Below, in pieces: positions 9,148 through 17,731 of a DNA stretch of 64,000 nucleotides; within the stretch, counting starts at the first letter, position 1; each line of letters begins with the position of its first letter. The notes below the pieces were generated by a model that was not told the origin of the DNA, did no database searches, and saw nothing but the letters and a program-made list of their open reading frames with translations. Position numbers and translations under genes: made by a program. Location of the stretch: positions 1-64,000 of the forward strand of contig NZ_SRLQ01000005.1 in NCBI RefSeq assembly GCF_004745805.1. The letters are read 5' to 3'. This DNA comes from Mycolicibacterium sp. CH28. Its GTDB lineage: Bacteria; Actinomycetota; Actinomycetes; Mycobacteriales; Mycobacteriaceae.

Positions 9148-10457
9148 GGAATCTCGGCGCGCGAGTGCTCGCGGCGACGGCGGCGGTGCTCTTGTGCGCG
9201 GCCCACTGTGCGCCACCGGCTTTCGCGGTTGGCCCGCCTGCGATCGACAACTCGCTGCTGCCGCCGCCTGCGCCGCCGGCTCCACCACAACCGACCCGGC
9301 AGCAGGAGAGTTGCGCGGTCCCACTGTCGTCCAAGAACGCGGGCACGGCGGCGCCTCAGGTCGCAGCGTTCGACATGCCGGCGATCTGGCGGCTGACCCG
9401 TGGAGCCGGCCAGCGGGTCGCGGTGATCGACACCGGAATCGCGCCCCACCGCCGGTTATCCGGTGTCGTGGCCGGGGGCGACTACGTGTCCGGCGGTGAC
9501 GGCAGGCAGGACTGCGACGGCCACGGCACCGTCGTAGCCGGGATCATCGCGGCGGCCCCCGACCCGGGCGGTACCGGGTTCACCGGGATCGCTCCGGAGG
9601 CCACGCTCATCGCGATTCGGCAGTCGAGCAATAAGTTCGGCCCGTCCGCGGATCCGTCGAGTCGCGGTTTCGGCGACGTCGCCACCCTGGCGATGGCCGT
9701 GCGCACCGCCGCCGACATGGGCGCCTCGGTGATCAACATCTCCTCGGTTGCCTGTACCGAAACAACCCTGGACGACCGGGCGTTGGGGGCGGCGCTGTTC
9801 TACGCGGTCGACGTCAAGGACGCGGTGGTGGTGACCGCGGCGGGTAACGTCGGCGGACCGGGCCAATGCCCAGCCCAGAACGCCGCGGCGAAGCCCGCCG
9901 TGGTCGCGAGCCCGGCGTGGTACGACGACTACGTGCTGACTGTCGCCGCGGTGGGGCCCGGCGGCCGACCGTCCCCGTTCAGCCTCAACGGCCCATGGGT
10001 CGACGTGGCGGCATCCGGGGAAGATGTTGTCTCCCTTGATGTTGACGGCGAGGGACTGGTCGACTCGATGCCGGGTCCCGCGGGGCCCACCCCGATCTCG
10101 GGCACCAGCTATGCCGCTCCCCTGGTCAGCGGTCTGGTGGCACTGGTGCGCTCGCGCTTTCCCCGGCTGTCGGCGCGACAGGTGATGAGCCGCGTGGAAA
10201 ACACCGCGCATCATCCGGGCACCGGGTGGGATCCCGCGGTGGGCAATGGTGTCGTTGATCCGCTCGCCGCTCTCAGCGATCACACCGCGGAGCTGCCCAC
10301 GCCGTCGTCGCGCCGGATCGATACGCCGGAGCCGGGACCTCCGGACGCGGGCCACCGTTACTCGGTCGCGGCGGTCGCCGCGGGGCTGTGCCTGGCCGGT
10401 CTGGCTGCCGCCGGGTCCACGCGGCTACGACGCCGCACCGACGTCGCGGGCGATTAG
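9144..10457 (+). CDS. mycP4: ESX-4 mycosin serine protease MycP4
   Basis: 437-residue subtilisin-family protease anchored on the outer face of the membrane. A signal peptide lies at ~1-27 (VLAATAAVLLCAAHCAPPAFA) with a proline-rich linker after it. The catalytic triad is visible: Asp in VAVIDTG, His in DGHGTVVAG, Ser in ISGTSYAAP. A C-terminal transmembrane helix (VAAVAAGLCLAGLAAAG) ends in a short basic tail. The GTG start overlaps the eccD4 stop (GTGA). The last 33 bp overlap the convergent eccB4 3' end. Confidence 0.95.
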   Translation: MRNLGARVLAATAAVLLCAAHCAPPAFAVGPPAIDNSLLPPPAPPAPPQPTRQQESCAVPLSSKNAGTAAPQVAAFDMPAIWRLTRGAGQRVAVIDTGIAPHRRLSGVVAGGDYVSGGDGRQDCDGHGTVVAGIIAAAPDPGGTGFTGIAPEATLIAIRQSSNKFGPSADPSSRGFGDVATLAMAVRTAADMGASVINISSVACTETTLDDRALGAALFYAVDVKDAVVVTAAGNVGGPGQCPAQNAAAKPAVVASPAWYDDYVLTVAAVGPGGRPSPFSLNGPWVDVAASGEDVVSLDVDGEGLVDSMPGPAGPTPISGTSYAAPLVSGLVALVRSRFPRLSARQVMSRVENTAHHPGTGWDPAVGNGVVDPLAALSDHTAELPTPSSRRIDTPEPGPPDAGHRYSVAAVAAGLCLAGLAAAGSTRLRRRTDVAGD

Positions 10458-11789
10458 GGCGCCTTCGCGGCTGAGTTCGGGGCCGGCGGGCAGCGCGCCC
10501 ACGATCGTCCAGGGCGCCGGCGACCCGGCGGGGCCCAGGCCCAGCGCGGTGGCCGCCGCCGAATCATGGATGGGGAAACGAACTCCCGCATCGGTGATCA
10601 GGTACCGGCCCGCCGCTCCACGGTCGGTGGTCAACATGGTGGCCGTGACATCCACGCTCCGACCGGGCGGAATCCGGACGAAATCGACTCCGGGCCCGGC
10701 GTCATCCGACGCGGCGAGCGCAACGGCGGGCCGGTCGTCGGCTGGCACACCCAGGGCGATACCGCTGCGACCGGCGGCCCACGTCGCGCACAGGCCGTCA
10801 CCAGCGTCGCGAAGTGCGGGAGGATCTTCGGGATAGGTCGCCACCGGCAGGGCGTCCAGAAGCGGAATCGCTGCTATCACTCCTGGTGCCACGGTGCGGA
10901 TCTGGTCATCCGCTGCCGGATCCGAGAATCGGATGAGGTCGGCGGTCAGCCGTCCGACACGTTGGAGCCCGTCGGCCAGGACAACGTAGTACTCGGAAAC
11001 TTCGGTGCGGACGACCCGCAGGACGGTGCCGACGGGATGTCCTGCAGCACCGGAGGGTTGCCCCATTCGCGCGATCCGGGGTGGGGCGATCCCGGGGACC
11101 TCGGGGATCGCGTTGAGAACCGTCGCCGATACCTTGCGGACCGGCACGCCGTCGAGGTGCAGCGTTCGCGCCGTCGCCGGATCGCCCGGGTTGATCATCG
11201 CGCGCTTGCCGTCGTAGAGGAGGTAGACCGAGCCGTCGCCCGGCTCGGTGGAGACGACGACCCCGTCGTCAGGCTCCAGCGGTTTCGGCGGCTGGTCGTC
11301 GGAGACCGCGATGGTGGTGGCACCGTCGGCGGTGGCGCACACCGCCCACACGGCGGTGTTGGGTGCCACCGGCCGGCCCAACGACCGCGGGGCGCCGGGG
11401 ATGCCCAGAATCGGCCCGCTCGCGACATTCCCGAGCGCGGACTCGTCGACGAGGCGAGGCGCCACCGGCGAACCCAGGATCAGCCGGGCCGAGGCCACAT
11501 TCGACACCGGACGCAGTTGCCCGTCGACGCGGACGAACAGCGCGCCGGACTGCCTCGACATCACCAGCACGGCGTCCCCCGGACCGGAGTCCTGCCGATC
11601 CGTCACCAAGACCGTGCTCACCACCAGCGCGCCGGCCGTCAGCGCGGCGCCGGTCAGCATCGCGAGGCGTTGCACGCGAAGCGGGTCCCCTTCGCTGGGT
11701 GGGTTCCTCCCCAGGATGGCGTAGTCCATCCGGCGTCGTCGGAAGCGCTCAGCACTCGATTGCAGGCGATGCGACGGGTGGCCGGCCAT
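10425..11789 (-). CDS. eccB4: ESX-4 core component EccB4
   Basis: 454 residues. A short cytoplasmic N-terminus with the conserved basic stretch ERFRRRRMDYAILGRNP is followed by one transmembrane helix (~42-62, MLTGAALTAGALVVSTVLV) and a large periplasmic domain with R1-R4-type repeats and paired cysteines (WAVCATAD..., DGLCATWAAG), as in other EccB proteins. It is convergent with mycP4, overlapping it by 33 bp. A TAGCGT hexamer lies six bases before the ATG at 11789, compatible with a leaderless transcript. Confidence 0.94.
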   Translation of the reverse strand: MAGHPSHRLQSSAERFRRRRMDYAILGRNPPSEGDPLRVQRLAMLTGAALTAGALVVSTVLVTDRQDSGPGDAVLVMSRQSGALFVRVDGQLRPVSNVASARLILGSPVAPRLVDESALGNVASGPILGIPGAPRSLGRPVAPNTAVWAVCATADGATTIAVSDDQPPKPLEPDDGVVVSTEPGDGSVYLLYDGKRAMINPGDPATARTLHLDGVPVRKVSATVLNAIPEVPGIAPPRIARMGQPSGAAGHPVGTVLRVVRTEVSEYYVVLADGLQRVGRLTADLIRFSDPAADDQIRTVAPGVIAAIPLLDALPVATYPEDPPALRDAGDGLCATWAAGRSGIALGVPADDRPAVALAASDDAGPGVDFVRIPPGRSVDVTATMLTTDRGAAGRYLITDAGVRFPIHDSAAATALGLGPAGSPAPWTIVGALPAGPELSREGALIARDVGAAS

Positions 11790-11861
11790 CAGACGACGCT
11801 AGAACAGTTGCCCCAGCGGGGATTCCGTCCATCAACAACGGGGGATCCGGCCCCGGACCCA

Positions 11862-12914
11862 CTACCGCCAGCGGGCCCACACGTAGGGCACCAGAGACCG
11901 CAGAAAGTCCAGATCCGGTCCCGGCGTGGCATCGCAGAATGCCTGTTCGAAATACTCTTCCGCCACCAGCAGGATGCCTTCGGCGTACTCGCTGGTGAAC
12001 TGGATGCTGCCGTAGTCGTCCATCAACGACCGGATGCGCCGCACCAGTTCCGCGCTGCGCTCAGCGCGACTGCGGCGCAGATAGTCGGCAACCAGGTCCC
12101 GATCGGCGCCGTGGGCCGTTGCCATCAGATGCACCAGGGTCAGCGTCCGTTTGCCCTCGTAGAGGTCGCCCAGGATCTCCTTGCCGTAAGTTTGTTCGTC
12201 ACCCAGCAGATTCAGCAGATCGTCGCGGATCTGGAACGCCGCACCGAAGTGGAAGCCGAACCTGACCATCGACGCCAGGTCCGCGGTACCCCCTGAGCCG
12301 ACGATGGCGCCGACCCGCAACGGGTAGACCGTGGTGTACCAACAGGTCTTGTGCATGATGAGCTCGAGGTAATCGGCGGGCTGCAGATCCTCGACGCAGT
12401 CGAGTTGCCAGCCGATCTCGGTGGCCTGCCCTTCCAGGGTGCGCATCGCCATGATGTCGAATTCCTCCATCACCTGATCGGCGATGTCACGGTCGAACCG
12501 ACGCGTCGCCCGCCGCAGGACCTGGCTGGCCACGATGGCCAGACCGTCACCGGCATTGAGCGCCGCGGCGACACCGTGTCGGGCAGCCAACGTGGGCCTG
12601 CCCCGGCGCATCTCGCTTCCGTCGGCGATGTCATCGTGCACCAGAAATGCGTTGTGCAGCAGTTCGATTGCGACGGCTATCCCGATCAGGTCCTGCTGGG
12701 AACCACCGAACGCACGTCCCGCAGACAGGCACAGCGCCGGTCGCAGCGCCTTGCCCGGCCGGCCCGGATATTCGCGCATCGGACCATAGAGCCACTGCAC
12801 CGGCTCACCGTCGGGCATCGCGTCGAGCATCGCTCGCCGCACCACCTTGCCGACCTCGCGCAGCCTGGACTCGACCGCCGTCAACAGATCGGGGCCGTGG
12901 TCCAGGCTCGTCAT
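11862..12914 (-). CDS. Polyprenyl diphosphate synthase (trans-isoprenyl synthase family)
   Basis: 350-residue all-helical prenyltransferase that would condense IPP with an allylic diphosphate. The first Asp-rich motif is intact (HDDIADGSEMRRGRPT, DDxxD). The second is DDLLN (QIRDDLLNLLGDE) rather than DDxxD. The GKALRPAL substrate-binding region and a GKRTLTL segment are also present. The ATG at 12914 shares its bases with the stop of the upstream gene (ATGA), giving tight coupling. The neighbours (Ig-like proteins, an FAD desaturase-like protein) suggest a dedicated isoprenoid pathway rather than housekeeping menaquinone synthesis. Chain length cannot be read reliably. Confidence 0.9.
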   Translation of the reverse strand: MTSLDHGPDLLTAVESRLREVGKVVRRAMLDAMPDGEPVQWLYGPMREYPGRPGKALRPALCLSAGRAFGGSQQDLIGIAVAIELLHNAFLVHDDIADGSEMRRGRPTLAARHGVAAALNAGDGLAIVASQVLRRATRRFDRDIADQVMEEFDIMAMRTLEGQATEIGWQLDCVEDLQPADYLELIMHKTCWYTTVYPLRVGAIVGSGGTADLASMVRFGFHFGAAFQIRDDLLNLLGDEQTYGKEILGDLYEGKRTLTLVHLMATAHGADRDLVADYLRRSRAERSAELVRRIRSLMDDYGSIQFTSEYAEGILLVAEEYFEQAFCDATPGPDLDFLRSLVPYVWARWR

Positions 12915-13597
12915 ACGTCCGCCGGGCGCACCGTCAACGCCACCGGCAGCCACAGCGCCGGACGGCCCTCCACCAGGATCGTGCCGCGGTAGAGCCCCGG
13001 CCGGTCTTTCTTGCCGACCCTGACCGCGATGCCGACGCCGCGACTCGACCGCCCAGGCACCGGAACCGCCTTCGGATGCAACCGGATCGCCGCCGCCTCG
13101 ATCACCGACCCGTCATCGGCCATCAACGCGCTGCACCGCAGGCGAATCCGGCCCAGGTCACGGTCGGCGGCGTTGTGCAGCCACACTTCTGCCGTCGCCG
13201 TATCACCGGCCGTAGTGGCGAACTCCAGCCGGCCGGTGGCCGCCGAGTCGGCGACGTCCAGTGACGGCGACACCGTCGCGGGTGCGGCGGGAGCTTGCGG
13301 TGCCCCACCCATGAGGAACTGACCCGCCATCGCCCACCACGATCTGATCAGCGGTTCGATATCGGTGGCGCCCAGCAGGTCTGCGCGTTGCTCGGCAGTC
13401 AACGGCGAAGCTGGGCGGGCCGTCCGGTCGGTGCCATCGGGCCGGGTTGCCACCATCCGGACGAATCGGTCGACAAGCTCACTGGCCGCGCGAAACCCTT
13501 CGGCCTGTACGGAGGTCAACGCCCGCATGTTGGCGGCCGGGTCGAAGACCGATGCCCAGGGCACATCGTGGGCGTCACCGTTGTTGCCGCCATTCAC
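12911..13597 (-). CDS. Unrecognised protein: helical N-terminus plus Ig-like C-terminal domain
   Basis: 228 residues, no family recognised. Residues ~10-100 are predicted helical, with an amphipathic stretch (ANMRALTSVQAEGFRAASEL) that recalls phasins. Residues ~115-226 look like a beta-sandwich ending in LYRGTILVEG...WLPVALTV. It has no signal peptide and no clear transmembrane helix. Its C-terminal domain aligns by eye with that of the protein at 15091-15606, so the two may be paralogues. It is first gene of the minus-strand pair and overlaps the polyprenyl synthase start by four bases. A function cannot be assigned. Confidence 0.75.
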   Translation of the reverse strand: MNGGNNGDAHDVPWASVFDPAANMRALTSVQAEGFRAASELVDRFVRMVATRPDGTDRTARPASPLTAEQRADLLGATDIEPLIRSWWAMAGQFLMGGAPQAPAAPATVSPSLDVADSAATGRLEFATTAGDTATAEVWLHNAADRDLGRIRLRCSALMADDGSVIEAAAIRLHPKAVPVPGRSSRGVGIAVRVGKKDRPGLYRGTILVEGRPALWLPVALTVRPADV

Positions 13598-13681
13598 CGG
13601 AGGGCCCCCCGTCAGAAACTTCTCGCGCAGTCGCTTGCCGTCAGGTTATGCTAGCTGCGCAAACGTGCTTAGGGGCAGCCA
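13598..13681. promoter_or_regulatory. Divergent promoter region of the isoprenoid-like cluster
   Basis: The 84-bp gap separates the minus-strand pair (Ig-like protein, polyprenyl synthase) from the plus-strand trio. A -10-like TATGCT on the plus strand sits at 13647-13652, 29 bp before the ATG at 13682, with an AGGGG ribosome-binding site. No convincing -35 hexamer was found. Expression of both halves probably depends on this one region. Confidence 0.4.
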
Positions 13682-15094
13682 ATGGCAGCGGTTCGCGACG
13701 TACTCGAGATCTTTGGTGCCCTCGATCGGGCGGTCGTCGACGCCGACGGCGATCCCGAGATCTCGGCCGCCGTCGAGGCAGTGCTCCCCGGATCGGCCAC
13801 CAACGCCGGCTGGTACAGCGAACTCGAGACCCGGATCTTCGGCGCTGAGGCCAGGACCGAGCCCGACCTGGTTGCGGCACTCTCCCGGATCGCCGGTGCC
13901 GACGAACGCGACGACCGGCTCACCCCGGGGCAGCAGACCCGACTGCTGTACGGCATCTCGGCATTGGCCCGCCTCAAGCGGGTGGCACCACGGTGTTCGC
14001 TTCCGGCGTTCGACGAGCCCGATGACAGCGAATTCGGTGCGGCGCTCATCGGATCGCTGGCGGCCATCGCGCCCACCGGAGCGTCGCTGGACGATCGTCG
14101 CGCTAGGGCAGCCGAGGCGAGAGGCCCTCTGCTGCACCATGCCTCGAACTCCTTCACCCGGGCCGGCGAGTTCGAGGCCGTGCGGTCCCGGGCCACCGAC
14201 ACCATCCGGTCCGGAATGACGCTGACCGCACCGCTGTGCCAGACCTCGGTCGTCACGGTGGACGGTCACCCATCGGTGATCGTCGACACCAAGTTCAGCT
14301 CCCAGGACGTGTCATTGGAGCAGCTGAAAAGGATTGTCAACCCGTTCAACTGGGCCGACGACTACCCGGAGCTCTTCGTCCGGATGCAGAGCCAGGACCC
14401 CGAGATCCTGCCCGACGGCTGGCGCCGGGTACTGGAAACGGTCCGGCTGATCGAGGCGATGGAGCTGACCACGCCGCTGAAGTTCTACCCGTACCAGGAT
14501 CCCGCCCGACCGTGGGAAGCCCGGCTGGACTACGACCTCGATGAGTCGAGATTCGACACCGGGGACAAGCAGGTGCTGGTGGATCGCGGTTTCATCAACA
14601 TGGCGGTGCGCAACAACGCCAACGACCCCACCCAACCCGGGGCCCGGGTGGCGACCCGCAAAGTCGTCCATATCCAAGGGATCTCGCCGTTCGCGCAGGC
14701 CAGGCTGGTGTGCATCGGTGGCTACGGCACCGCGTCGGCGGACTTCCTGCTAGGTTCGGCCGCCAATCCGCCCGCCAATCCGCCCGCCGATCCGCGGCCG
14801 TTCGACTTCCCCCAGAACGAAGACCAGGCCGATGCCTACCACGACGCGGACACCCATCCCCCGTCGGTGACGCACTTCGCCCCGGCAGCGGTCGAGGCAT
14901 GGACCGAGACCGTCCAGGAGCTCACCAACGGCTACTTCGACGTCGCCGAGAAGTGGCTCTCCGGCGGTCTGACGTTGACCGACCTCGCGGACTACAGCGG
15001 TCGCGTTGGCGGCAGTATCGCCGCCGCGCCGTGGAACTACCTGCGCGCGATGACAACTCCACGTCCCCCGGGCGGTAGCGGGGGCGGCAGATGA
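13682..15094 (+). CDS. Unrecognised 470-residue protein of the isoprenoid-like cluster
   Basis: No family recognised. The first ~170 residues are Ala-rich and helical. Residues ~180-360 (VVTVDGHPSVIVDT..., VLVDRGFINMAVRNN, VATRKVVHIQGIS) alternate hydrophobic and polar residues in a way that recalls an SRPBCC/START-type lipid-binding fold; this is impression only. A repeated NPPANPPADP linker (~358-370) precedes a helical C-terminus with a Gly/Pro-rich tail. There is no signal peptide and no obvious transmembrane helix. Its stop overlaps the ATG of the next gene (ATGA), so it is translationally coupled to the Ig-like protein at 15091. Confidence 0.8.
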   Translation: MAAVRDVLEIFGALDRAVVDADGDPEISAAVEAVLPGSATNAGWYSELETRIFGAEARTEPDLVAALSRIAGADERDDRLTPGQQTRLLYGISALARLKRVAPRCSLPAFDEPDDSEFGAALIGSLAAIAPTGASLDDRRARAAEARGPLLHHASNSFTRAGEFEAVRSRATDTIRSGMTLTAPLCQTSVVTVDGHPSVIVDTKFSSQDVSLEQLKRIVNPFNWADDYPELFVRMQSQDPEILPDGWRRVLETVRLIEAMELTTPLKFYPYQDPARPWEARLDYDLDESRFDTGDKQVLVDRGFINMAVRNNANDPTQPGARVATRKVVHIQGISPFAQARLVCIGGYGTASADFLLGSAANPPANPPADPRPFDFPQNEDQADAYHDADTHPPSVTHFAPAAVEAWTETVQELTNGYFDVAEKWLSGGLTLTDLADYSGRVGGSIAAAPWNYLRAMTTPRPPGGSGGGR

Positions 15095-15606
15095 CCGCGC
15101 CGAGAGCACAGCTGCATAGGCAGGCCGGCCTCACCCGGGAGTACGTCGACCAGATCAACGCCATCGCCCAGGACGCGGCGCGGCGGGACGACGCGGGCCG
15201 GTGGGGAATCGACGGCTGGATCCGGCTGATCCACAATCTCCTCGACCTGCAGGTACGCACATATGCCACCGCAGTGCAGGCCACGCTGGCCGGACCGTCG
15301 TGGTGGCTGCCTCCGACCTCGACCCGGCCGTTGCCCGCCGACCCGGTCGACGTTCCGGATCGGGACTACCCGCGGTCGGTGTCGGTCGCGGCGCCCTTCA
15401 CCCGGATCGGACGCGGCGATATCCGGATTCCGTTGGGAGCCCTCGTCTTCGAACCGCCCGTGCTCGCAGCCGGCGACACCTCGGTGCGCGTCGTGTTGAC
15501 CGATGACCGCTTCGTCGGCGCCAATTACACCGGCATGCTTCGTCTTCGCCGGACCGACGGTGTCGCCCGGGAGTCGGACACCGTGACGGTCACCGTCGGA
15601 CTGTAG
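15091..15606 (+). CDS. Unrecognised protein: helical N-terminus plus Ig-like domain (paralogue of 12911-13597 product)
   Basis: 171 residues. The helical N-terminus (~5-70, LTREYVDQINAIAQDAARRD) is followed by a beta-rich C-terminal half with the pattern EPPVLAAGDTSVRVVLTDD...YTGMLRLRR...VTVTV, matching the strand order in the C-terminus of the 12911-13597 protein. It starts at an ATG overlapping the previous stop by four bases. Its setting between the 470-residue protein and the FAD oxidoreductase points to a structural or scaffold role, which is inference. Confidence 0.78.
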   Translation: MTAPRAQLHRQAGLTREYVDQINAIAQDAARRDDAGRWGIDGWIRLIHNLLDLQVRTYATAVQATLAGPSWWLPPTSTRPLPADPVDVPDRDYPRSVSVAAPFTRIGRGDIRIPLGALVFEPPVLAAGDTSVRVVLTDDRFVGANYTGMLRLRRTDGVARESDTVTVTVGL

Positions 15607-15666
15607 ACACCGTGACCGGCCGGGCAGGATCGCCATAGTGCTCGAACGCTCGCGGGCGTCGCTGGA

Positions 15667-17727
15667 GTGAGACGGCCAGGTGGACGAGTAGCCATTCTCG
15701 GTGGCGGCATGGCCGGGCTCAGCGCGGCGTGGCGGCTCAGCGAAGGCCAGTGGCAGGACCGCTTCGAATCGATCACGGTCTATCAGCGCGGGTGGCGCCT
15801 CGGCGGGAAGGGCGCGTCCAGCCGCGGCGAGCACGACCGGATCGAGGAACATGGCCTGCACATCTGGCTGGGCTCCTACGAGAACGCCTTCGCACTGCTG
15901 CGCGAATGCTATGCCGAACTCGACAGGGACAACACCGATCCCGGCGCACCCGTACGAACCTGGGACCAGGCGCTGATTCCCGCCGAGGAGCTCGGCATGG
16001 CCGATCGTTTCGGCGATGACTGGCTGATCTGGCCCGGGAAGTTCAGTCGCACCGGGGAGCTGCCGGGCGAGCCGGACGCCACCGGACGCGAGCTGACCGT
16101 CGTCGGCTTCCTGGCCCGGGCGCTGCAGCTGCTGTTGGACTTCACCGAGTCGTTCACGGCGGCCACGGGTAGCGACCTGACATTGTCGGCCAGCCCTGAG
16201 CCGGAGTCGGCCGACTGGCTGGCCGCCGTGCGGCGGGCGGTGCTGGCCACCCTGGGCACCCTGATCCAGCCGCGCGGACCCGATGCGACCGCCGCGGGCT
16301 TCCTGACCGAAGCGCTCCAGGCCGTGCAGGACGCACTCGACTACGAGCGTTCCCCGCACCACCGACGCATGTGGCTGCTGATGTCACTGCTGGTGGCGAC
16401 CGCCCGCGGCGTGATCGCGGACAACCTGCTCACCGATCCCGCCGGCTTCCGCGCCATCAACGACGAGGAGTACGGGGAGTGGATCCGTCGCCACGGAGCC
16501 CACCCGGACGTGCTGGAATTCCCGTTGATCCGCGGCATGTACGACATGGTCTTCGGATATCCGGACGGCGACTTCGACCGCCCTTCCTTCGCGGCCGGGG
16601 TTGCGGTGCTACTCACCGGCATCGCACTCTTCCAGTACAAGGGCGCGTTCTTCTGGAAGATGACCGCCGGGATGGGCGACGTCATCATCGCGCCGATCTA
16701 CCAGGTTCTGCGCCGCCGGGGAGTGCGCTTCGAGTTCTTCCACCGAGTCGTCGCGCTGCATCTCGACGAGCACTGCCATGCCATCGACGCGATCACCGTC
16801 GGGCGCCAGGTGCTGCTGGCCGACGGGGTCGATCAGTACGACCCGCTGGTGCGGATCGGTGGATTGCCGGTCTTCCCGAAAATGCCTCGCTACGAAAAAC
16901 TCCAAGCCTCTGACGGGTTGGAGGACCTGGAGTCGCACTTCGGCGCGCGTCGGGATGCCGAGACCAGGATGCTGCGCCGCGGCGTGGACTTCGATCACGT
17001 CGTGCTGGCCGCGTCGCTGGCGATGGTCGAGTTGGTCAGCGCCGAGTTGATCGCCGACCGGCCGGAGTGGCAGGAGATGACGACCCGGGTCCGTACCGTT
17101 GCCACCCAATCGTTCCAACTGTGGCTGCGGCCTACGGAAGCCGAGCTGGGATGGCATCGGCCCGGCGTGACCACCAGCGGGTACGTCTCGCCGTTCGACA
17201 CGTGGGCGTCCATGCCCCAGACGTTGTGGGCCGAACACTGGCCGGACTCCGAACAGCCGCAGACGGTCGCATACTTCTGCGGCGCCCTGGACGCCGAGTG
17301 GCCCCCGACCGAAGATCCAGCTGCTTACGTCGCCCGCTGCCGGGACCGGGTGCTGGCGTACGCGGTGGATCATCTGGACCACCATGTCGGGCTGTATCTG
17401 CCCGGCGCGGTGACCGAAGGCGGCTTCAGCTGGCGCCTACTTGCCGGGGCCGGCGAGCGCCGGGGAGCCGCGGCCTTGCAGACCCAGCACATCAGCGTCA
17501 ACATCGACCCCTCGGACCGCTATGTGCTGTCGGTTCCGGGATCGGACAAGTATCGACTGCGCCCCGACGAAAGTGGTTACGACAACCTCGTTCTGGCCGG
17601 CGACTGGACGGACTCGGGGATCAACGCCGGCTGTATCGAGGCCGCCACTGTGTCCGGACTGCAGGCCGCCAACGCGTTGCTCGGCCACGGTCGCCACCAC
17701 CGGATCCGCGGGTTCTACCTGCCGTGA
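15667..17727 (+). CDS. FAD-dependent oxidoreductase, phytoene-desaturase/hydroxysqualene-dehydroxylase-like
   Basis: 686 residues. The N-terminal dinucleotide-binding loop VAILGGGMAGLSAAWRLSE is followed by the GGKGASSRG and EEHGLHIWLGSYENAF segments characteristic of carotenoid desaturase-like and HpnE-like enzymes. The C-terminal FAD contact is NLVLAGDWTDSGINAGCIEAA. It is longer than typical desaturases (~450-500), the extra length being helical sequence at ~150-330. The start is the GTG at 15667, 60 bp after the previous gene. With the polyprenyl synthase across the divergent promoter, a role in oxidising a linear isoprenoid is plausible; the substrate is unknown. Confidence 0.85.
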   Translation: MRRPGGRVAILGGGMAGLSAAWRLSEGQWQDRFESITVYQRGWRLGGKGASSRGEHDRIEEHGLHIWLGSYENAFALLRECYAELDRDNTDPGAPVRTWDQALIPAEELGMADRFGDDWLIWPGKFSRTGELPGEPDATGRELTVVGFLARALQLLLDFTESFTAATGSDLTLSASPEPESADWLAAVRRAVLATLGTLIQPRGPDATAAGFLTEALQAVQDALDYERSPHHRRMWLLMSLLVATARGVIADNLLTDPAGFRAINDEEYGEWIRRHGAHPDVLEFPLIRGMYDMVFGYPDGDFDRPSFAAGVAVLLTGIALFQYKGAFFWKMTAGMGDVIIAPIYQVLRRRGVRFEFFHRVVALHLDEHCHAIDAITVGRQVLLADGVDQYDPLVRIGGLPVFPKMPRYEKLQASDGLEDLESHFGARRDAETRMLRRGVDFDHVVLAASLAMVELVSAELIADRPEWQEMTTRVRTVATQSFQLWLRPTEAELGWHRPGVTTSGYVSPFDTWASMPQTLWAEHWPDSEQPQTVAYFCGALDAEWPPTEDPAAYVARCRDRVLAYAVDHLDHHVGLYLPGAVTEGGFSWRLLAGAGERRGAAALQTQHISVNIDPSDRYVLSVPGSDKYRLRPDESGYDNLVLAGDWTDSGINAGCIEAATVSGLQAANALLGHGRHHRIRGFYLP

Positions 17728-17731
17728 ATGC

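Noticed and set aside
11862..17727. Encapsulin or standard carotenoid gene cluster
   Set aside because: No encapsulin shell protein, phytoene synthase (crtB) or lycopene cyclase sequence is present, so neither label is supported although single members resemble parts of such clusters.
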